DNA of 64,000 bases, taken from assembly GCA_963716135.1 (NCBI GenBank), contig OY970289.1, positions 4,092,001-4,156,000 of the forward strand, given 5' to 3'. The stretch's first letter is position 1, and each line of letters begins with the position of its first letter. The translations under genes were made by a program, and so were the position numbers. The notes beneath the pieces were generated by a model. That model saw nothing but the letters and a program-made list of their open reading frames with translations. It ran no database searches and was not told the origin of the DNA. Below, piece by piece: positions 24,297 to 33,008 of this stretch. The DNA comes from CAVRAW01 sp963716135 (GTDB taxonomy: Bacteria; Planctomycetota; Planctomycetia; Pirellulales; JADZDJ01).

Positions 24297-25505
24297 CTAC
24301 TTGGCGCCACTGGTCTCGACATATTTTTCTTTGAGCAACTTCTCCAAAATCGGCTCGTCCGGCTTGTAGCCAACGTGGAAGATGCCCGCGACATTGCCCT
24401 GACGGTCGATAAGAATACCGGTCGGGAAGCTATTAATCCCGTATTTCGCCGCTAGGGGAGAGCGTGCCTGGCGCTCCACGTCGGATCGAAACGGCATCTT
24501 ATTCTCAAGCACCAGGGCCACCGGGAACGGAATATCGCGGCCGTTCCAACGATTCTTTTTGATCTCCGCCAGCTTTTCATCGAGTTTCGCGACAGAGTCG
24601 ATTCCCTGGCCAATGTCGACGTGTACTCCGATAATCTCCAGCCCCTTGTCTCGATACTCGTCGTACATCGAGAACAACTTCGGCATCGCTCCGATGCACG
24701 GCCCGCACCAATGTCCCCAGAATTCTAACAGGACCACCTTGCCTCGAAGATCGGAAAGCTTAATCGGACCGCCGTTCTTCCAAGCCACCACATCCTCAAG
24801 CTCCGGCGCCGGTTTGCCTTCCAGCAACACCCATGGCTTCGTAGGCAAACGGATCGGTTCAATCTCCAGTTCATGCTGACCCGGCAAAACGGTCACGCTC
24901 TTATTCACCTCGAAGGTTTCCATCCCATACGCCTCGAGTTTGTAAGTACCGGCAGGGACATAGAAGTGAAACTCCGCCTTCCTCGAGATGCAACCCATAG
25001 CCCGTGCTTTGTCCGAGTATAAGTAAACATTGCTCCACGTAATCGCCCGCTTGCGCACTGCCAGTTCTGTTGACACCAGTCGGCCGGAAATCCGGGACTC
25101 CGGTCGCATCGTCACCGTAATGGTCTCATTGAATTGCTCCGGGCTCAGGATCTGAATTGCAACCAGCTTCCTGCCGGCATGCCGCGCAACAACACAATCG
25201 AGCAATTCCCGGTAATAGGTCAGATGCGCAATACCGTCGCTATCCGATCTGACGCCACCCCAATAATGCCAGCCCGACTCATCCGCCGGGCTTGTGTAGT
25301 CCTCACCGAATTCCGCTGCATGACCGACGTGCGCGTCTGCGACCGGCTTGCCATCGACATCTACTAATCGAATCGTGACAGTTACTTTTTGCTCTGAATC
25401 GTCGCTTTGTGAAGGCTGCTCAGCAGCGTGGGCAGCGGTGCAAATACCAGCCCATGCGCACATTGCGGCAACGAGAAACAATTGGCCGCATTTTGGAACA
25501 ACCAT
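24297..25505 (-). CDS. Secreted TlpA-family thiol-disulfide protein with N-terminal beta domain
   Basis: 402 residues: signal peptide (LFLVAAMCAWAGICTAAHA), a transthyretin-like beta sandwich (KVTVTIRLVDVDGKPVADAH), a second beta domain, and a thioredoxin-like domain with the canonical FWGHWCGPCIGAMPKLF active site and cis-Pro loop INSFPTGILIDRQGN. Likely a periplasmic reductase or redox-linked carrier. CGPC is the normal TlpA motif, unlike the CAMC of the protein at 14477. The start has GGAGGACGCC 4-8 bases upstream. Confidence 0.8.
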   Translation of the reverse strand: MVVPKCGQLFLVAAMCAWAGICTAAHAAEQPSQSDDSEQKVTVTIRLVDVDGKPVADAHVGHAAEFGEDYTSPADESGWHYWGGVRSDSDGIAHLTYYRELLDCVVARHAGRKLVAIQILSPEQFNETITVTMRPESRISGRLVSTELAVRKRAITWSNVYLYSDKARAMGCISRKAEFHFYVPAGTYKLEAYGMETFEVNKSVTVLPGQHELEIEPIRLPTKPWVLLEGKPAPELEDVVAWKNGGPIKLSDLRGKVVLLEFWGHWCGPCIGAMPKLFSMYDEYRDKGLEIIGVHVDIGQGIDSVAKLDEKLAEIKKNRWNGRDIPFPVALVLENKMPFRSDVERQARSPLAAKYGINSFPTGILIDRQGNVAGIFHVGYKPDEPILEKLLKEKYVETSGAK

Positions 25506-25729
25506 AAGGCGTCCTCCCGCGATTGATCATATCATGCCATCAACGGCGCCTAATTCCCAGTGTTCGCTGGCATGTCTGGAGTAACGATCGTTCCCAAAGT
25601 GCATCACCATCTGATTCGGCAGTGCATTCAGCTTGGTATTTTGGATTTTTTCGCTTTCCTCAATGGATTTTTGAACAAACCAATCGTCTAGAGGGGTCCT
25701 TATAATGCAGTCCAGAGATGGGAGCGAGC

Positions 25730-26243
25730 ATGCAATTACTGGGGGTGCGGTTGTCACGCGGCGAAGAATCGGCCTTCGCCGAGTTGTACGATGCCTGCGC
25801 CGACCGTTTGCACCACTATTTGGCCATTCGGCTGGGATTGCGTGATCGTGCCGCAGATGTTTTGCAGGCGACATTCCTGCGCACCGTAAGCCATCGGCGA
25901 CGGTTTAGGCGGGTAGAGAATCCAATCGCGTACTTATTCCAGATTGCGCAACGAAGCTGTTCGGCATTCTCAACGTGAGACACGACAAAGCTTCCAGCAA
26001 TTACCGAACAGCGAATCGTCGCAAGTCGAGCTACGTTCCATTCAGGATGACGCAAACGCCGTAGTAGCTGCCCTGGCGAGGCTTGCAGCTGACGATCGAG
26101 AACTGATCGAACTCAAGATTTACGCTGGATTGACCTTTGAAGAAATCGCAAGCGTAACTGGCCTGCCGGCGGCCACGGTGGCTACGCGATACCGTCGGGC
26201 CTTGCAATCGCTCCGGCCATGGCTGGAGAAGCAATTTCGATGA
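25730..26243 (+). CDS. ECF RNA polymerase sigma factor, frameshifted
   Basis: Two overlapping frames give one ECF sigma factor. The first (from ATG 25730, GGGAG upstream) holds region 2: GEESAFAELYDACADRLHHY and AADVLQATFLRTVSHRRRFR with ENPIAYLFQIA. The second, from about 25950, holds RNEAVRHSQRETRQ and region 4: ALARLAADDRELIELKIYAG, LTFEEIASVTGLPAATVATR. A loss of two bases in the GCGC near 25945-25950 would explain the break. Downstream are an anti-sigma-like gene and a membrane protein, as expected for an ECF locus. Confidence 0.75.
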
Positions 26244-26267
26244 GCTTGTACTTACTACGGGAGCGGT

Positions 26268-26699
26268 GTGATGAATGAGGAATCATCAGAACATCTAGAA
26301 CAACAGTTGGCTCGCATTCAACCGTCCGGAGTTCCGCAAGAACTGCGGGCCACGGTGATGATGGCGGTACATCGCCAACTGATTGCGCAGCGGTGGGATC
26401 GCCGCTTAGTCCGTGTAGCAGCCGCGCTGTTGGTGACGGGAATTGCTCTGAATTGGACTGTGATTTTGCGCGATGGGACAGGATTGCACGGGCAGATAGG
26501 CGATGGCCAGAAGCCGGAAGCGATCGTTGAAGTAGCCGTGGCTGTGGCGCAGGCAACCGACGTACAAACGGCCACCAGCTTTGCCCAACATTTAGCCGCA
26601 CTCAATGGAGCATCTTTGAGTCCGCAGCAATCGGCTGCGATGCAACAAGAAATCCAGCGACGCGTGAGAAGCAGCGCACTGGGCCGGAAGGAAGGATAA
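26268..26699 (+). CDS. Probable anti-sigma factor-like single-pass protein
   Basis: 143 residues: a soluble N-terminal helix region (EHLEQQLARIQPSGVPQEL), one membrane helix (LVRVAAALLVTGIALNWTVI) and a helical outer part ending in a basic tail. It starts 24 bases after the sigma gene and has GGGAGCGG upstream, so the pairing implies an anti-sigma role. There is no zinc HxxxCxxC signature, so the assignment rests on position and topology. Confidence 0.55.
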   Translation: MMNEESSEHLEQQLARIQPSGVPQELRATVMMAVHRQLIAQRWDRRLVRVAAALLVTGIALNWTVILRDGTGLHGQIGDGQKPEAIVEVAVAVAQATDVQTATSFAQHLAALNGASLSPQQSAAMQQEIQRRVRSSALGRKEG

Positions 26700-26701
26700 C
26701 C

Positions 26702-28024
26702 GTGAAGATTTGTTCGAAACGGGCAATAAAACGAATTGCGATTGGCTTAGGCCTGTTGATTGGCGCGGCGCTGGTCGTCAACGGCATATTGGCTTGGCGT
26801 GCACAGCACCGAATGGATGTGATCGTGGCAGAACTTCGCGCTGCCGGCGAACCAGCGTCGTTGGGCGAGCTCGCTCCCAATCCGATTCCGCCGGGAAACA
26901 ATCCCGCCGCTTACTTGGAGCAAATGCGACAAGAACTAAAAGCTTACGATAAACAACTGGGCGTTTTTGAGGGAACGCCATTAGGTGAGGGCTGGAACAA
27001 AGCAAGAACGGACACCTACGAACTACCAGATGCGGAGCAAGCCAAGGCCATGCGGGCGATTTTAGACGCATATCCAGCGATTTTGCCTAGGTTGGCACAA
27101 GCATCTGCATGTAGCGATTACGCATCGCTGGCCGATTTCAGCCTGCCGCCCAGTAAGTTGAGCGAGCAAATGCTCAATCAGATTAATCCGGTTCGGGAAT
27201 TAATGAACTTTGTCGATTGTCAGATGCGAACACTTGCGGCTGAAGGAAAACCAGATGCCGCAGTACGCTTGGGTATTCAGATGTTGCAGTTCATGAAGCT
27301 GTGGCGAGAGCCATTCACATTAAACTACTTCTTGTCGGTGGCTGCACAGGATGCAACTTTCGAGGCATTAAACTTGGCGGTACGCCAAGAATCAGTAAGT
27401 CCGCAGGTTCGATCGGAACTAGAAAAAGAACTAACAACATTCGATAATTGCGAATTGCTTCAATTTGCGCTCACCACGGACCGAGCGTTTGCGATCTCAA
27501 AAATTGGAGAACAAACCGAAAGAGTACCCATATTCTTGCGGTGGATTGCGCGTACCTGGCAACTGAAATGGTTGGATGTGTACGATCAAGCGTTTTATGC
27601 CGCAAAAATGCCGCTGGACCAAATTCGGCCACGATGGGATACCGCTGCCAAACGTGAACAACTTCCGCTGGCGTTGGATAAAAGTCAATCGGACAAGCTA
27701 CTGGGCCCGGTGATCGCAATGGTTTTCGATGGCCAATTCAGACTGTTGGCAAAGCTGCGTTGCTTGCAAGTGCTAAATGCTCTTGCAGAATACAAGCAGC
27801 GTACGGGAAAGGACGCCGAGAGCATCGATCAACTGTCGCTGCCGCACGATGCAACGATTGACCCCTATTCAGGCAAGCCGTTGTTGCTAAAAAAGACCGA
27901 TCAGGGTTGGGTTGTCTATTCCGTATGGCGTAACAACGTCGACGATGGCGGGCGATTCAATTACGAGAACGGCGATTGGGGCCTCGGCCCGCCGGGCTAT
28001 CCGCACGAACATGATTGGAAATAG
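26702..28024 (+). CDS. Membrane-anchored hypothetical protein, relative of 55922-57418
   Basis: 440 residues with one N-terminal membrane helix (RIAIGLGLLIGAALVVNGIL) and a long helical outer domain. Its C-terminal part (RCLQVLNALAEYKQRTGKDA, then DPYSGKPLLLKKTDQGWVVY) has the same pattern as the protein at 55922 (ILALEAYRLEHGTLPQTLAE, DPYAALPFVYFRDG). That resembles the tail of planctomycete type II secretion G-like proteins, where a pseudopilin-like tail ends in a DP-x-G-x-PL element. Third gene of the sigma locus, 2 bases after the previous stop. Confidence 0.6.
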   Translation: MKICSKRAIKRIAIGLGLLIGAALVVNGILAWRAQHRMDVIVAELRAAGEPASLGELAPNPIPPGNNPAAYLEQMRQELKAYDKQLGVFEGTPLGEGWNKARTDTYELPDAEQAKAMRAILDAYPAILPRLAQASACSDYASLADFSLPPSKLSEQMLNQINPVRELMNFVDCQMRTLAAEGKPDAAVRLGIQMLQFMKLWREPFTLNYFLSVAAQDATFEALNLAVRQESVSPQVRSELEKELTTFDNCELLQFALTTDRAFAISKIGEQTERVPIFLRWIARTWQLKWLDVYDQAFYAAKMPLDQIRPRWDTAAKREQLPLALDKSQSDKLLGPVIAMVFDGQFRLLAKLRCLQVLNALAEYKQRTGKDAESIDQLSLPHDATIDPYSGKPLLLKKTDQGWVVYSVWRNNVDDGGRFNYENGDWGLGPPGYPHEHDWK

Positions 28025-28127
28025 TCGGTGAAACGTTAACTCGACCGTCGGCAGGCAAGATGCCTGTGGATCTCGGAGCTCGCCGGGACTCACGGCTTTG
28101 ATGACATGGGCAGGGTGGTCCCGGCTG

Positions 28128-28163
28128 ATCGGCTACGATCACCCTGCCGCCGCGAGGGGAGGG
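28128..28163 (+). repeat. R2 repeat, short copy 2
   Basis: CGGCTACGATCACCCTGCCG then CGCGAGGGGAGGG, directly before an ATG at 28168. It is preceded by an R1 fragment at about 28090-28127 (ACTCACGGCTTTGATGACAT, then GGTCCCGGCTGA). Confidence 0.7.
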
Positions 28164-28167
28164 CAAC

Positions 28168-28482
28168 ATGGCCAATGTCGAATCCAAAATGCTCGAATAT
28201 ATTCGCCAGCGAATCGCTGACGGCGCTAGGGCAGTGCCGGAATCAGAAATTATTAACGATTGCACACTGATAGTCGCTACGCGACACTCATGCCTATCGA
28301 GACGCCAACCGTTCACGCATCATTGCTCCACCGCAAAGGTTATCTTCAATGGCAGCTCAACCTTCTTGATCTCGTCGCGGACCGTTGCCTCGACCGTGTA
28401 CATTCCAGCCGGGTCGGTCGGCTCAATGCGAATGCCGATCCGGTCTTTTGCGAGCTGCAGATTGCGGGGTGGAACAACATAG
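28168..28482 (+). pseudogene. Truncated ORF behind R2
   Basis: From ATG 28168 the first 35-40 residues (MANVESKMLEYIRQRIADGA) look like a normal helical protein, and the ribosome site of R2 is well placed. From about residue 50 onward the frame is antisense to the leftward gene at 28320-28856 and loses protein character. Probably the 5' stump of a lost gene. Confidence 0.3.
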
Positions 28483-28856
28483 TCGCCGTTCCACACGACC
28501 AGGTCCAGCTTCCCGTACACGCTCCCGTCAGGCTTGCGAACGATCGCATGGCAGTTGACCTTGGCCCGCTTGGCGCTATCTACGCCGGGATCGGCAAAAA
28601 CAATCACCGTATAAATCGGGACATTCCGGCGGACCTTTTGGACTCTACTAATGATCGGTGTCTCTGGCTTATTCCAGTCGTCAAAGAATTTCTCGCTTTC
28701 CGTAAGAAACAGTTGAGCGCCAAATCCATCCTTCGCCTTCACGTTGTCGGTGTCCGCGATGGGCTTGCCATCCTCCCGCCAACCCTCAATCGCCTGCGCC
28801 CGAACCGCAGCCATCCATAGAAAAGCACCAGCGGCAAGTAAAGCAATAGTCTTCAT
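28320..28856 (-). CDS. Secreted hypothetical protein
   Basis: 178 residues with a signal peptide (MKTIALLAAGAFLWMAAVRA, cleaved after AQA) and a single beta-sandwich-like domain (IYTVIVFADPGVDSAKRAKV, YGKLDLVVWNGDYVVPPRNL, MYTVEATVRDEIKKVELPLK). GGAGGCG lies 5 bases before ATG 28856, which decides the start against a longer frame that would run to 29117. No family recognised; soluble periplasmic or outer-surface protein likely. Confidence 0.65.
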   Translation of the reverse strand: MKTIALLAAGAFLWMAAVRAQAIEGWREDGKPIADTDNVKAKDGFGAQLFLTESEKFFDDWNKPETPIISRVQKVRRNVPIYTVIVFADPGVDSAKRAKVNCHAIVRKPDGSVYGKLDLVVWNGDYVVPPRNLQLAKDRIGIRIEPTDPAGMYTVEATVRDEIKKVELPLKITFAVEQ

Positions 28857-29087
28857 TCGACGCCTCCAATAAGTGCCACCCCAGCTTAACCATCGTCCCA
28901 CATGATCAACTCTAGCCCGCAGATTCGAGACGTTCTGATCCAAGGAAGAATTAAGGAGAGAGAAGGGGACATTCTGGCTCTGTAAAAAAGCTTGATTCTG
29001 CCAGAGAATCATGACATTGTGGGTCAGCGCCATCAAGCGGAGGTCGCGGCATTGGCTGGCGTAGCGGCGGCCGCGGTTGCCCGATCG

Positions 29088-29212
29088 TCTCAACAAACCA
29101 CCGAGTTTCTGAGACACATTTGGCGTGCCGGAAACTCATGCCTTTGATGACACGGGCTGATTTGTCCGGCTGAAGCCCTAATTCGTTCCGGTGGTCGCTC
29201 CAGCAAACCAAG
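29088..29212 (+). repeat. R1 repeat copy
   Basis: GTCTCAACAAACCACCGAGT, then TTCTGAGACA, GTGCCGGAAACTCATGCCTT, TGATGACACGGGCTG, TTGTCCGGCTGAAGC and TTCGTTCCGGTGGTCGCTCC. The left-arm loop is shortened compared with other copies, so the two arms are almost adjacent. Confidence 0.75.
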
Positions 29213-29247
29213 GTTTGTAAAAGCGGTCGGCGAAAGCGGACGCTCAA

Positions 29248-29276
29248 CTCCCGTGCCCATCGGGTACAATGTGGGC
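29248..29276 (+). promoter_or_regulatory. Leaderless-type promoter, repeated at 40583
   Basis: CTCAACTCCCGTGCCCATCG then GGTACAATGTGGGC is followed at once by ATG 29277. The same string occurs before ATG 40618 with two differences. TACAAT lies only 6 bases before the start codon, so transcription would begin at or next to the ATG. Confidence 0.5.
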
Positions 29277-29723
29277 ATGGCAGAGATCGACATTGTGAAA
29301 ACCCCAAGTACGAACCCAAGTCGCGGCTGGGTGCTTTATGATGATTCCTGTGGATTCTGCCGCATATGGGTACCGTTTTGGGCATCTACCCTGCGACGAC
29401 GCGGTTACGACATTGCTCCATTGCAGAGCAAATGGGTTTCCGAGCAGTTCGGGCTGCCACATGATGAGTTGATACACGATTTGCGCCTTCTACTCACGGA
29501 TGGGACGCGAGTGCAAGGTGCCGACGTTTATCGACATGTCATGCGGCGGATCTGGTGGGCTTACCCGCTGTACCTCTTGGCCTGCGCCCCGGTGTTGCGT
29601 CGTATTTTTGACCTGTGCTATCGGTCATTCGCGACCAATCGATTCCGCTTCTCGCGGGCTTGTGGCCTTAAGCACGATTCATGTTCGAATCCCGATGCAG
29701 ACATTCATATTTCTCACCGCTGA
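29277..29723 (+). CDS. DCC-family (DUF393) thiol-disulfide oxidoreductase-like protein
   Basis: 148 residues. The family signature is visible as WVLYDDSCGFCRIWVPFW (D-x-x-C-x-x-C) near the N-terminus, followed by the usual D-x-x-x-R-V-x-G-A-D pattern (LLLTDGTRVQGADVYRHVMR) and the helical end WAYPLYLLACAPVLRRIFDL with the YRSFATNR tail. Members are predicted redox proteins, often beside DUF2071 or cytochrome-like genes. It has no Shine-Dalgarno; a TACAAT box ends 6 bases before the ATG. Its stop lies inside the next gene, a DUF2071 protein, by 29 bases. Confidence 0.8.
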   Translation: MAEIDIVKTPSTNPSRGWVLYDDSCGFCRIWVPFWASTLRRRGYDIAPLQSKWVSEQFGLPHDELIHDLRLLLTDGTRVQGADVYRHVMRRIWWAYPLYLLACAPVLRRIFDLCYRSFATNRFRFSRACGLKHDSCSNPDADIHISHR

Positions 29724-30420
29724 GTGGCGATACATCACGTTGCTGAATTACGTCGTGGATTGCGGGCTGCTGCAACCGCTTGTTCCGCCCGGGACTGAAC
29801 TAGATCTTTACGGCGGCAATGCATTCCTGAGCGTCGTCGGGTTTCATTTCACACGCACTCGTGTCTTTCGCATTCCATTCCCGCTGCACACGAACTTTGA
29901 GGAAGTGAATCTGCGGTTTTATGTTCGTCGCAGAACCGAGGCGGGCTGGCGTCGAGGTGTTGTTTTCATTCGTGAATTGGTTCCCAGGCGTGCTATTGCC
30001 TTTATTGCGCGCGCTTTCTACGGCGAGCCTTATTCGGCGTTTCCTATGAGACACAGCATTGTCGCGTCCGCTTCGGACGTTCGCGTCGAATACGCATGGC
30101 GACGCGCTGGACGCTGGGAATCACTTCGTGCCACCGCGATCGGACAGCCTCATGGCATAGTAAGCGGTTCGGAGGAGGAGTTCATCACCGAACACAATTG
30201 GGGTTACACAGCGCGCCGCACGGGGTGTAGCGAGTATCAGGTGGAGCATCCTAGCTGGCGCGTATGGTCCTGCGACGAAGCCGCCCTCGATGCTGACATT
30301 TCCAGCCTCTATGGAGAGCAGTTTGTCGGAAGCCTATCAGGACTACCGACGTCTGCATTCATTGCGGAAGGCTCACCCATTGTGCTCCGAGGCCAAACTT
30401 CCTTGTTTGCACAAACTTAA
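29695..30420 (+). CDS. DUF2071 protein (YqjF-like)
   Basis: 241 residues with the DUF2071 pattern: FLTAEWRYITLLNYVVDCGL, LQPLVPPGTELDLYGGNAFL, VGFHFTRTRVFRIPFPLHTN, FEEVNLRFYVRR and EEFITEHNWGYT. Members are acetoacetate-decarboxylase-fold-like proteins of unknown function. ATG 29695 overlaps the DCC gene by 29 bases, an arrangement also seen elsewhere, which supports joint action. Complete length. Confidence 0.8.
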   Translation: MQTFIFLTAEWRYITLLNYVVDCGLLQPLVPPGTELDLYGGNAFLSVVGFHFTRTRVFRIPFPLHTNFEEVNLRFYVRRRTEAGWRRGVVFIRELVPRRAIAFIARAFYGEPYSAFPMRHSIVASASDVRVEYAWRRAGRWESLRATAIGQPHGIVSGSEEEFITEHNWGYTARRTGCSEYQVEHPSWRVWSCDEAALDADISSLYGEQFVGSLSGLPTSAFIAEGSPIVLRGQTSLFAQT

Positions 30421-30462
30421 CCACATGCTGTAGCGAACGGCTGCCAACGCGCTCTGCTGCGC

Positions 30463-30530
30463 TCCGGAAACCGCTAAATTCCTGAGCGGCTGTCCATCGG
30501 CTACAATCACCCTGCCGCCGCGTGTGGAGG
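30463..30530 (+). repeat. R2 repeat copy 3
   Basis: CGGAAACCGCTAAATTCCTG, AGCGGCTGTCCATCGGCTAC, AATCACCCTGCCGCCGCG and TGTGGAGG, ending 10 bases before the ATG at 30541. GTGGAGG is the ribosome site. Confidence 0.8.
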
Positions 30531-30540
30531 ACATCAATCT

Positions 30541-31085
30541 ATGAATCGCTCCAAAGTGCGCGTTCACCTATCTGCTATATTTCTCGCAGCCCTCATGGGA
30601 TGCGGCGGCAATGCCCACCCCACAAATCTCGCCATGTCCAATCCTCAGAAAAATGAACAGGCTGTAATCGTCACACTCGACGGCACTAACCTACCCGATC
30701 AGGTTTATCGTGAGTGCGGTTTAGCCACGATTGAGGACAAGCTCATTAAGGTTATCAAGAATCAGCGCCTAGGCGAATTCGACGGCAACGAGACTGGGCC
30801 GACTGAGACGACACTATTTATGTACGGGCCCGATGCCGAGCGGCTATTTGCTGGCATTGAACAGACGCTGCGCGATTATCCACTATGCCAGGGCGCTCGC
30901 GTGGTCATCCGGCTCGGAGGTCCGGCGCGCAGGAACGCGAAGTTACGCTCCCCATTAGGTTCGTGAATGTTGATAGTGTTTCCTTTAAGCTACCCAACTG
31001 GCTAAAGGAAATACTGGGCATCGGAGACAGCGATTCTAAGAATGCTACAGAGGCAAATGCGCCCGGCAGCGCACCCCAAAAGTAA
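30541..31085 (+). CDS. Small lipoprotein, apparently frameshifted near the C-terminus
   Basis: The first frame gives a lipoprotein signal (VHLSAIFLAALMGCG) and a compact domain, VIVTLDGTNLPDQVYRECGL, FDGNETGPTETTLFMYGPDA, YPLCQGARVVIRLGG. At about 30917-30930 the frame appears to slip: the other frame continues GAQEREVTLPI and then FVNVDSVSFKLPNWLKEILG to a stop at 31085. The first frame alone ends at 30966. The block FVNVDSVSFK is repeated in a short reading at 31982. Function unknown; its start is set by R2. Confidence 0.5.
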
Positions 31086-31135
31086 CCCCGCTTACCTCCC
31101 ATGCCGGGCCTTTGGGCCTTCGAGAGCAAAAGGAA

Positions 31136-31339
31136 ATGATAAGCATACATTTCATTAATGGGGACACGCCGTTCGGAATCCTAGGCGTAATATTATTCGC
31201 CGGCATTCTCGTCGGAATGGCGCTGCTCTTAATTGGTTTAGTGAGCAAACCGTTTCCTGCGAAGATTCTAGAATCGAATATGAAAACCGCTGCGATCGTC
31301 AGCACGATTGCGAATATCCTAAAAAGGGAATTGCAATGA
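31136..31339 (+). CDS. Small membrane protein
   Basis: 67 residues: a short lead (MISIHFINGDTPF), one strong helix (GILGVILFAGILVGMALLLI) and a second, weaker hydrophobic part. AAAAGGAA lies just before ATG 31136. Its stop overlaps the start of a 34-residue reading (ATGA at 31336). No family recognised. Confidence 0.5.
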   Translation: MISIHFINGDTPFGILGVILFAGILVGMALLLIGLVSKPFPAKILESNMKTAAIVSTIANILKRELQ

Positions 31340-31440
31340 ACGTGCAAAGCGAAAAGCGGGTAAATGGTTTCATCAATTCACATGTTGCAGCAATTCATGA
31401 TTTGGTTCCTGACGCCCGCCCAACATTACGCGATTGTTGA
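31336..31440 (+). CDS. Very short ORF coupled to 31136-31339
   Basis: 34 residues, MNVQSEKRVNGFINSHVAAI then HDLVPDARPTLRDC. It starts at an ATGA overlap with the previous gene, which is the only support. It may be the stump of a longer coupled gene. Confidence 0.25.
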   Translation: MNVQSEKRVNGFINSHVAAIHDLVPDARPTLRDC

Positions 31441-31452
31441 GCACGAAACCGC

Positions 31453-31974
31453 ATGTGGCATCAAGTAAAACCGCTGATACTCGCAATCGCTGCATGGCAG
31501 CTGGCCGGTGCTGTCATGATCAGCGTTTACCACCATGCCATCGGTCACCTTGTCATCGCGGCTTATAGTGCATGGTATGGAGATCCCGAGGCTAATTACG
31601 GAAGGTTCATTCAGGTCAGCACCATTGTCGAAATTACTGTTAGCACACTAACGGCAACTCTGCTCAGCCTGTGGCTCTTCAACAAGCTTGCTCAGCGAAC
31701 GACGAGCTGGAAGTTATTGGCAGTTACTTCCCTGGCATGGGAAGTGGCTGCTATCGCCGTCCTGATTTGGGCGATCCAGATCGGCTTCGCGTATGAGATC
31801 CATCAGCTCGACTGGAAATTATTTGGTCCGTCTGATGACCTGTATAGCTTCCGCAATCTTTTTCTCCCTCGGATCATCGCTTGGCTGGTTTCCACCACGC
31901 CAGTTGCCGTCATAACGCTTTGGGCCTATTCCAAGTTTTCAAAACGTAACCGAACGGAACGGCATGTGACTTGA
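31453..31974 (+). CDS. Four-helix membrane protein
   Basis: 173 residues with about four helices: PLILAIAAWQLAGAVMISVY, VEITVSTLTATLLSLWLF, LLAVTSLAWEVAAIAVLIWA and IIAWLVSTTPVAVITLWAYS, with a basic cytoplasmic tail (KFSKRNRTERH). No motif or family recognised. No clear ribosome site; the ATG follows 12 bases after the preceding short reading. Confidence 0.6.
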   Translation: MWHQVKPLILAIAAWQLAGAVMISVYHHAIGHLVIAAYSAWYGDPEANYGRFIQVSTIVEITVSTLTATLLSLWLFNKLAQRTTSWKLLAVTSLAWEVAAIAVLIWAIQIGFAYEIHQLDWKLFGPSDDLYSFRNLFLPRIIAWLVSTTPVAVITLWAYSKFSKRNRTERHVT

Positions 31975-31981
31975 TGAAGGC

Positions 31982-32065
31982 ATGGTGTTCGTGAACATTG
32001 ATAGCGTTTCCTTCAAGATATCCGATAGGCTATACGGCTGGGCAATGACATGTTTATCCTCTTAA
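31982..32065 (+). pseudogene. Fragment repeating FVN-x-DSVSFK
   Basis: 27 residues beginning MVFVNIDSVSFKISDRLYGW. At the DNA level it matches 30959-30996 with mostly third-position changes, so it is a diverged copy of the tail of the lipoprotein at 30541 and was once coding. Confidence 0.4.
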
Positions 32066-32424
32066 TGGCCATCGTTCTTTTGGCAATAACGGCGATGGTC
32101 TACGTTCAGTACTGGACATTTCGCACGATACAGCAACGAAAACTTTCGAGGCACTGGAAATTTTCCGCTATTGCGGCGGTTGGTTTTGGTTCGATTGTGG
32201 GACTCGTTTCTGGGCATGTCGTTCGTTGGCAGCCCTCGGCTAATCTCGAGTACGTAGGCTTTCCGATTCCCGCCACGGAATTGCTTTACGAAGATGGCGG
32301 CTGGGTGGCTTATGAGGGTCCCCCAATTTTTATTTCTCCGATTCTCAATGGATTACTGCTTGGAACCATATTCATTCTTCCACTCACCGTTTTACTTGTA
32401 GCCCGGTTACCACCAAAACCATGA
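32050..32424 (+). CDS. Small membrane protein
   Basis: 124 residues: an N-terminal helix (MFILLMAIVLLAITAMVYVQ), a second (WKFSAIAAVGFGSIVGLVSG), an outside loop with EYVGFPIPATELLYEDGGW, and a C-terminal helix (NGLLLGTIFILPLTVLLVAR). Its stop overlaps the next start by 4 bases (ATGA), so the two genes are coupled. Unknown function. Confidence 0.55.
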   Translation: MFILLMAIVLLAITAMVYVQYWTFRTIQQRKLSRHWKFSAIAAVGFGSIVGLVSGHVVRWQPSANLEYVGFPIPATELLYEDGGWVAYEGPPIFISPILNGLLLGTIFILPLTVLLVARLPPKP

Positions 32425-32916
32425 TAAGCCTGCAAGACGACGAATCCTTGATCAATGCAATTCGAAGTGCTTTCGCAGGGGTGACACACCCCGGCGATGA
32501 GCGATTGCTTTCGTCGGACTCATTTGATGGAAGTGAAATAGAAAGTTTTCGCAAAGACTTGATGCCTCCGAGTTGGGAGCAAATCTCAACGCAATTAATC
32601 GATTATCACTACGATGTGTTGCCTTTTTTTGCACCAGAAGCCTACCGATTTTTCCTTCCCGCGTACTTGCTTCGGGGACTTACGAGCTGTACAGCAGAAC
32701 CGGCCAATAATGTCATCGAGTTTGTAGTCTACAACTTGATAATGCCGGAAGACTCAGGCGCTGCGGACCCATTTTAACTTGCAAAAGAACGCATTAACTG
32801 ACGCACAACAGAAAGTAATTTGGCACTTCTTGACAGCAATTGAGAACGGGTATGAACCTCTAGCGACCGAAGCGCGTGAAGCCATTGATCGGTATTGGTA
32901 CAGGTACGGCAACTAG
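32421..32916 (+). CDS. DUF6714-like protein, frameshifted near the C-terminus
   Basis: The first frame (to 32777) reads ESLINAIRSAFAGVTHPGDE, LMPPSWEQISTQLIDYHYDV and LPFFAPEAYRFFLPAYLLRG, a pattern I associate with the DUF6714 family of bacterial proteins. An extra C in GACCC at 32768-32770 shifts the frame; removing it joins SGAAD to HFNLQKNALTDAQQKVIWHF and a stop at 32916, which restores the usual C-terminal helix. Soluble, cytoplasmic; the family has no known activity. Confidence 0.6.
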
Positions 32917-32954
32917 AACTTGATGTGTCTGTGCGCCACGTCTCTCAATGATGT

Positions 32955-32990
32955 TGATCGGCTGCAATTACCCTGCCGCCGCGTGGGGAG
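32955..32990 (+). repeat. R2 repeat copy 4
   Basis: ATCGGCTGCAATTACCCTGC then CGCCGCGTGGGGAG. Ends about 18 bases before the ATG at 33009, so here the ribosome-site part lies rather far from the start. Confidence 0.65.
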
Positions 32991-33008
32991 CCGCAGAAAG
33001 CACCTTCA

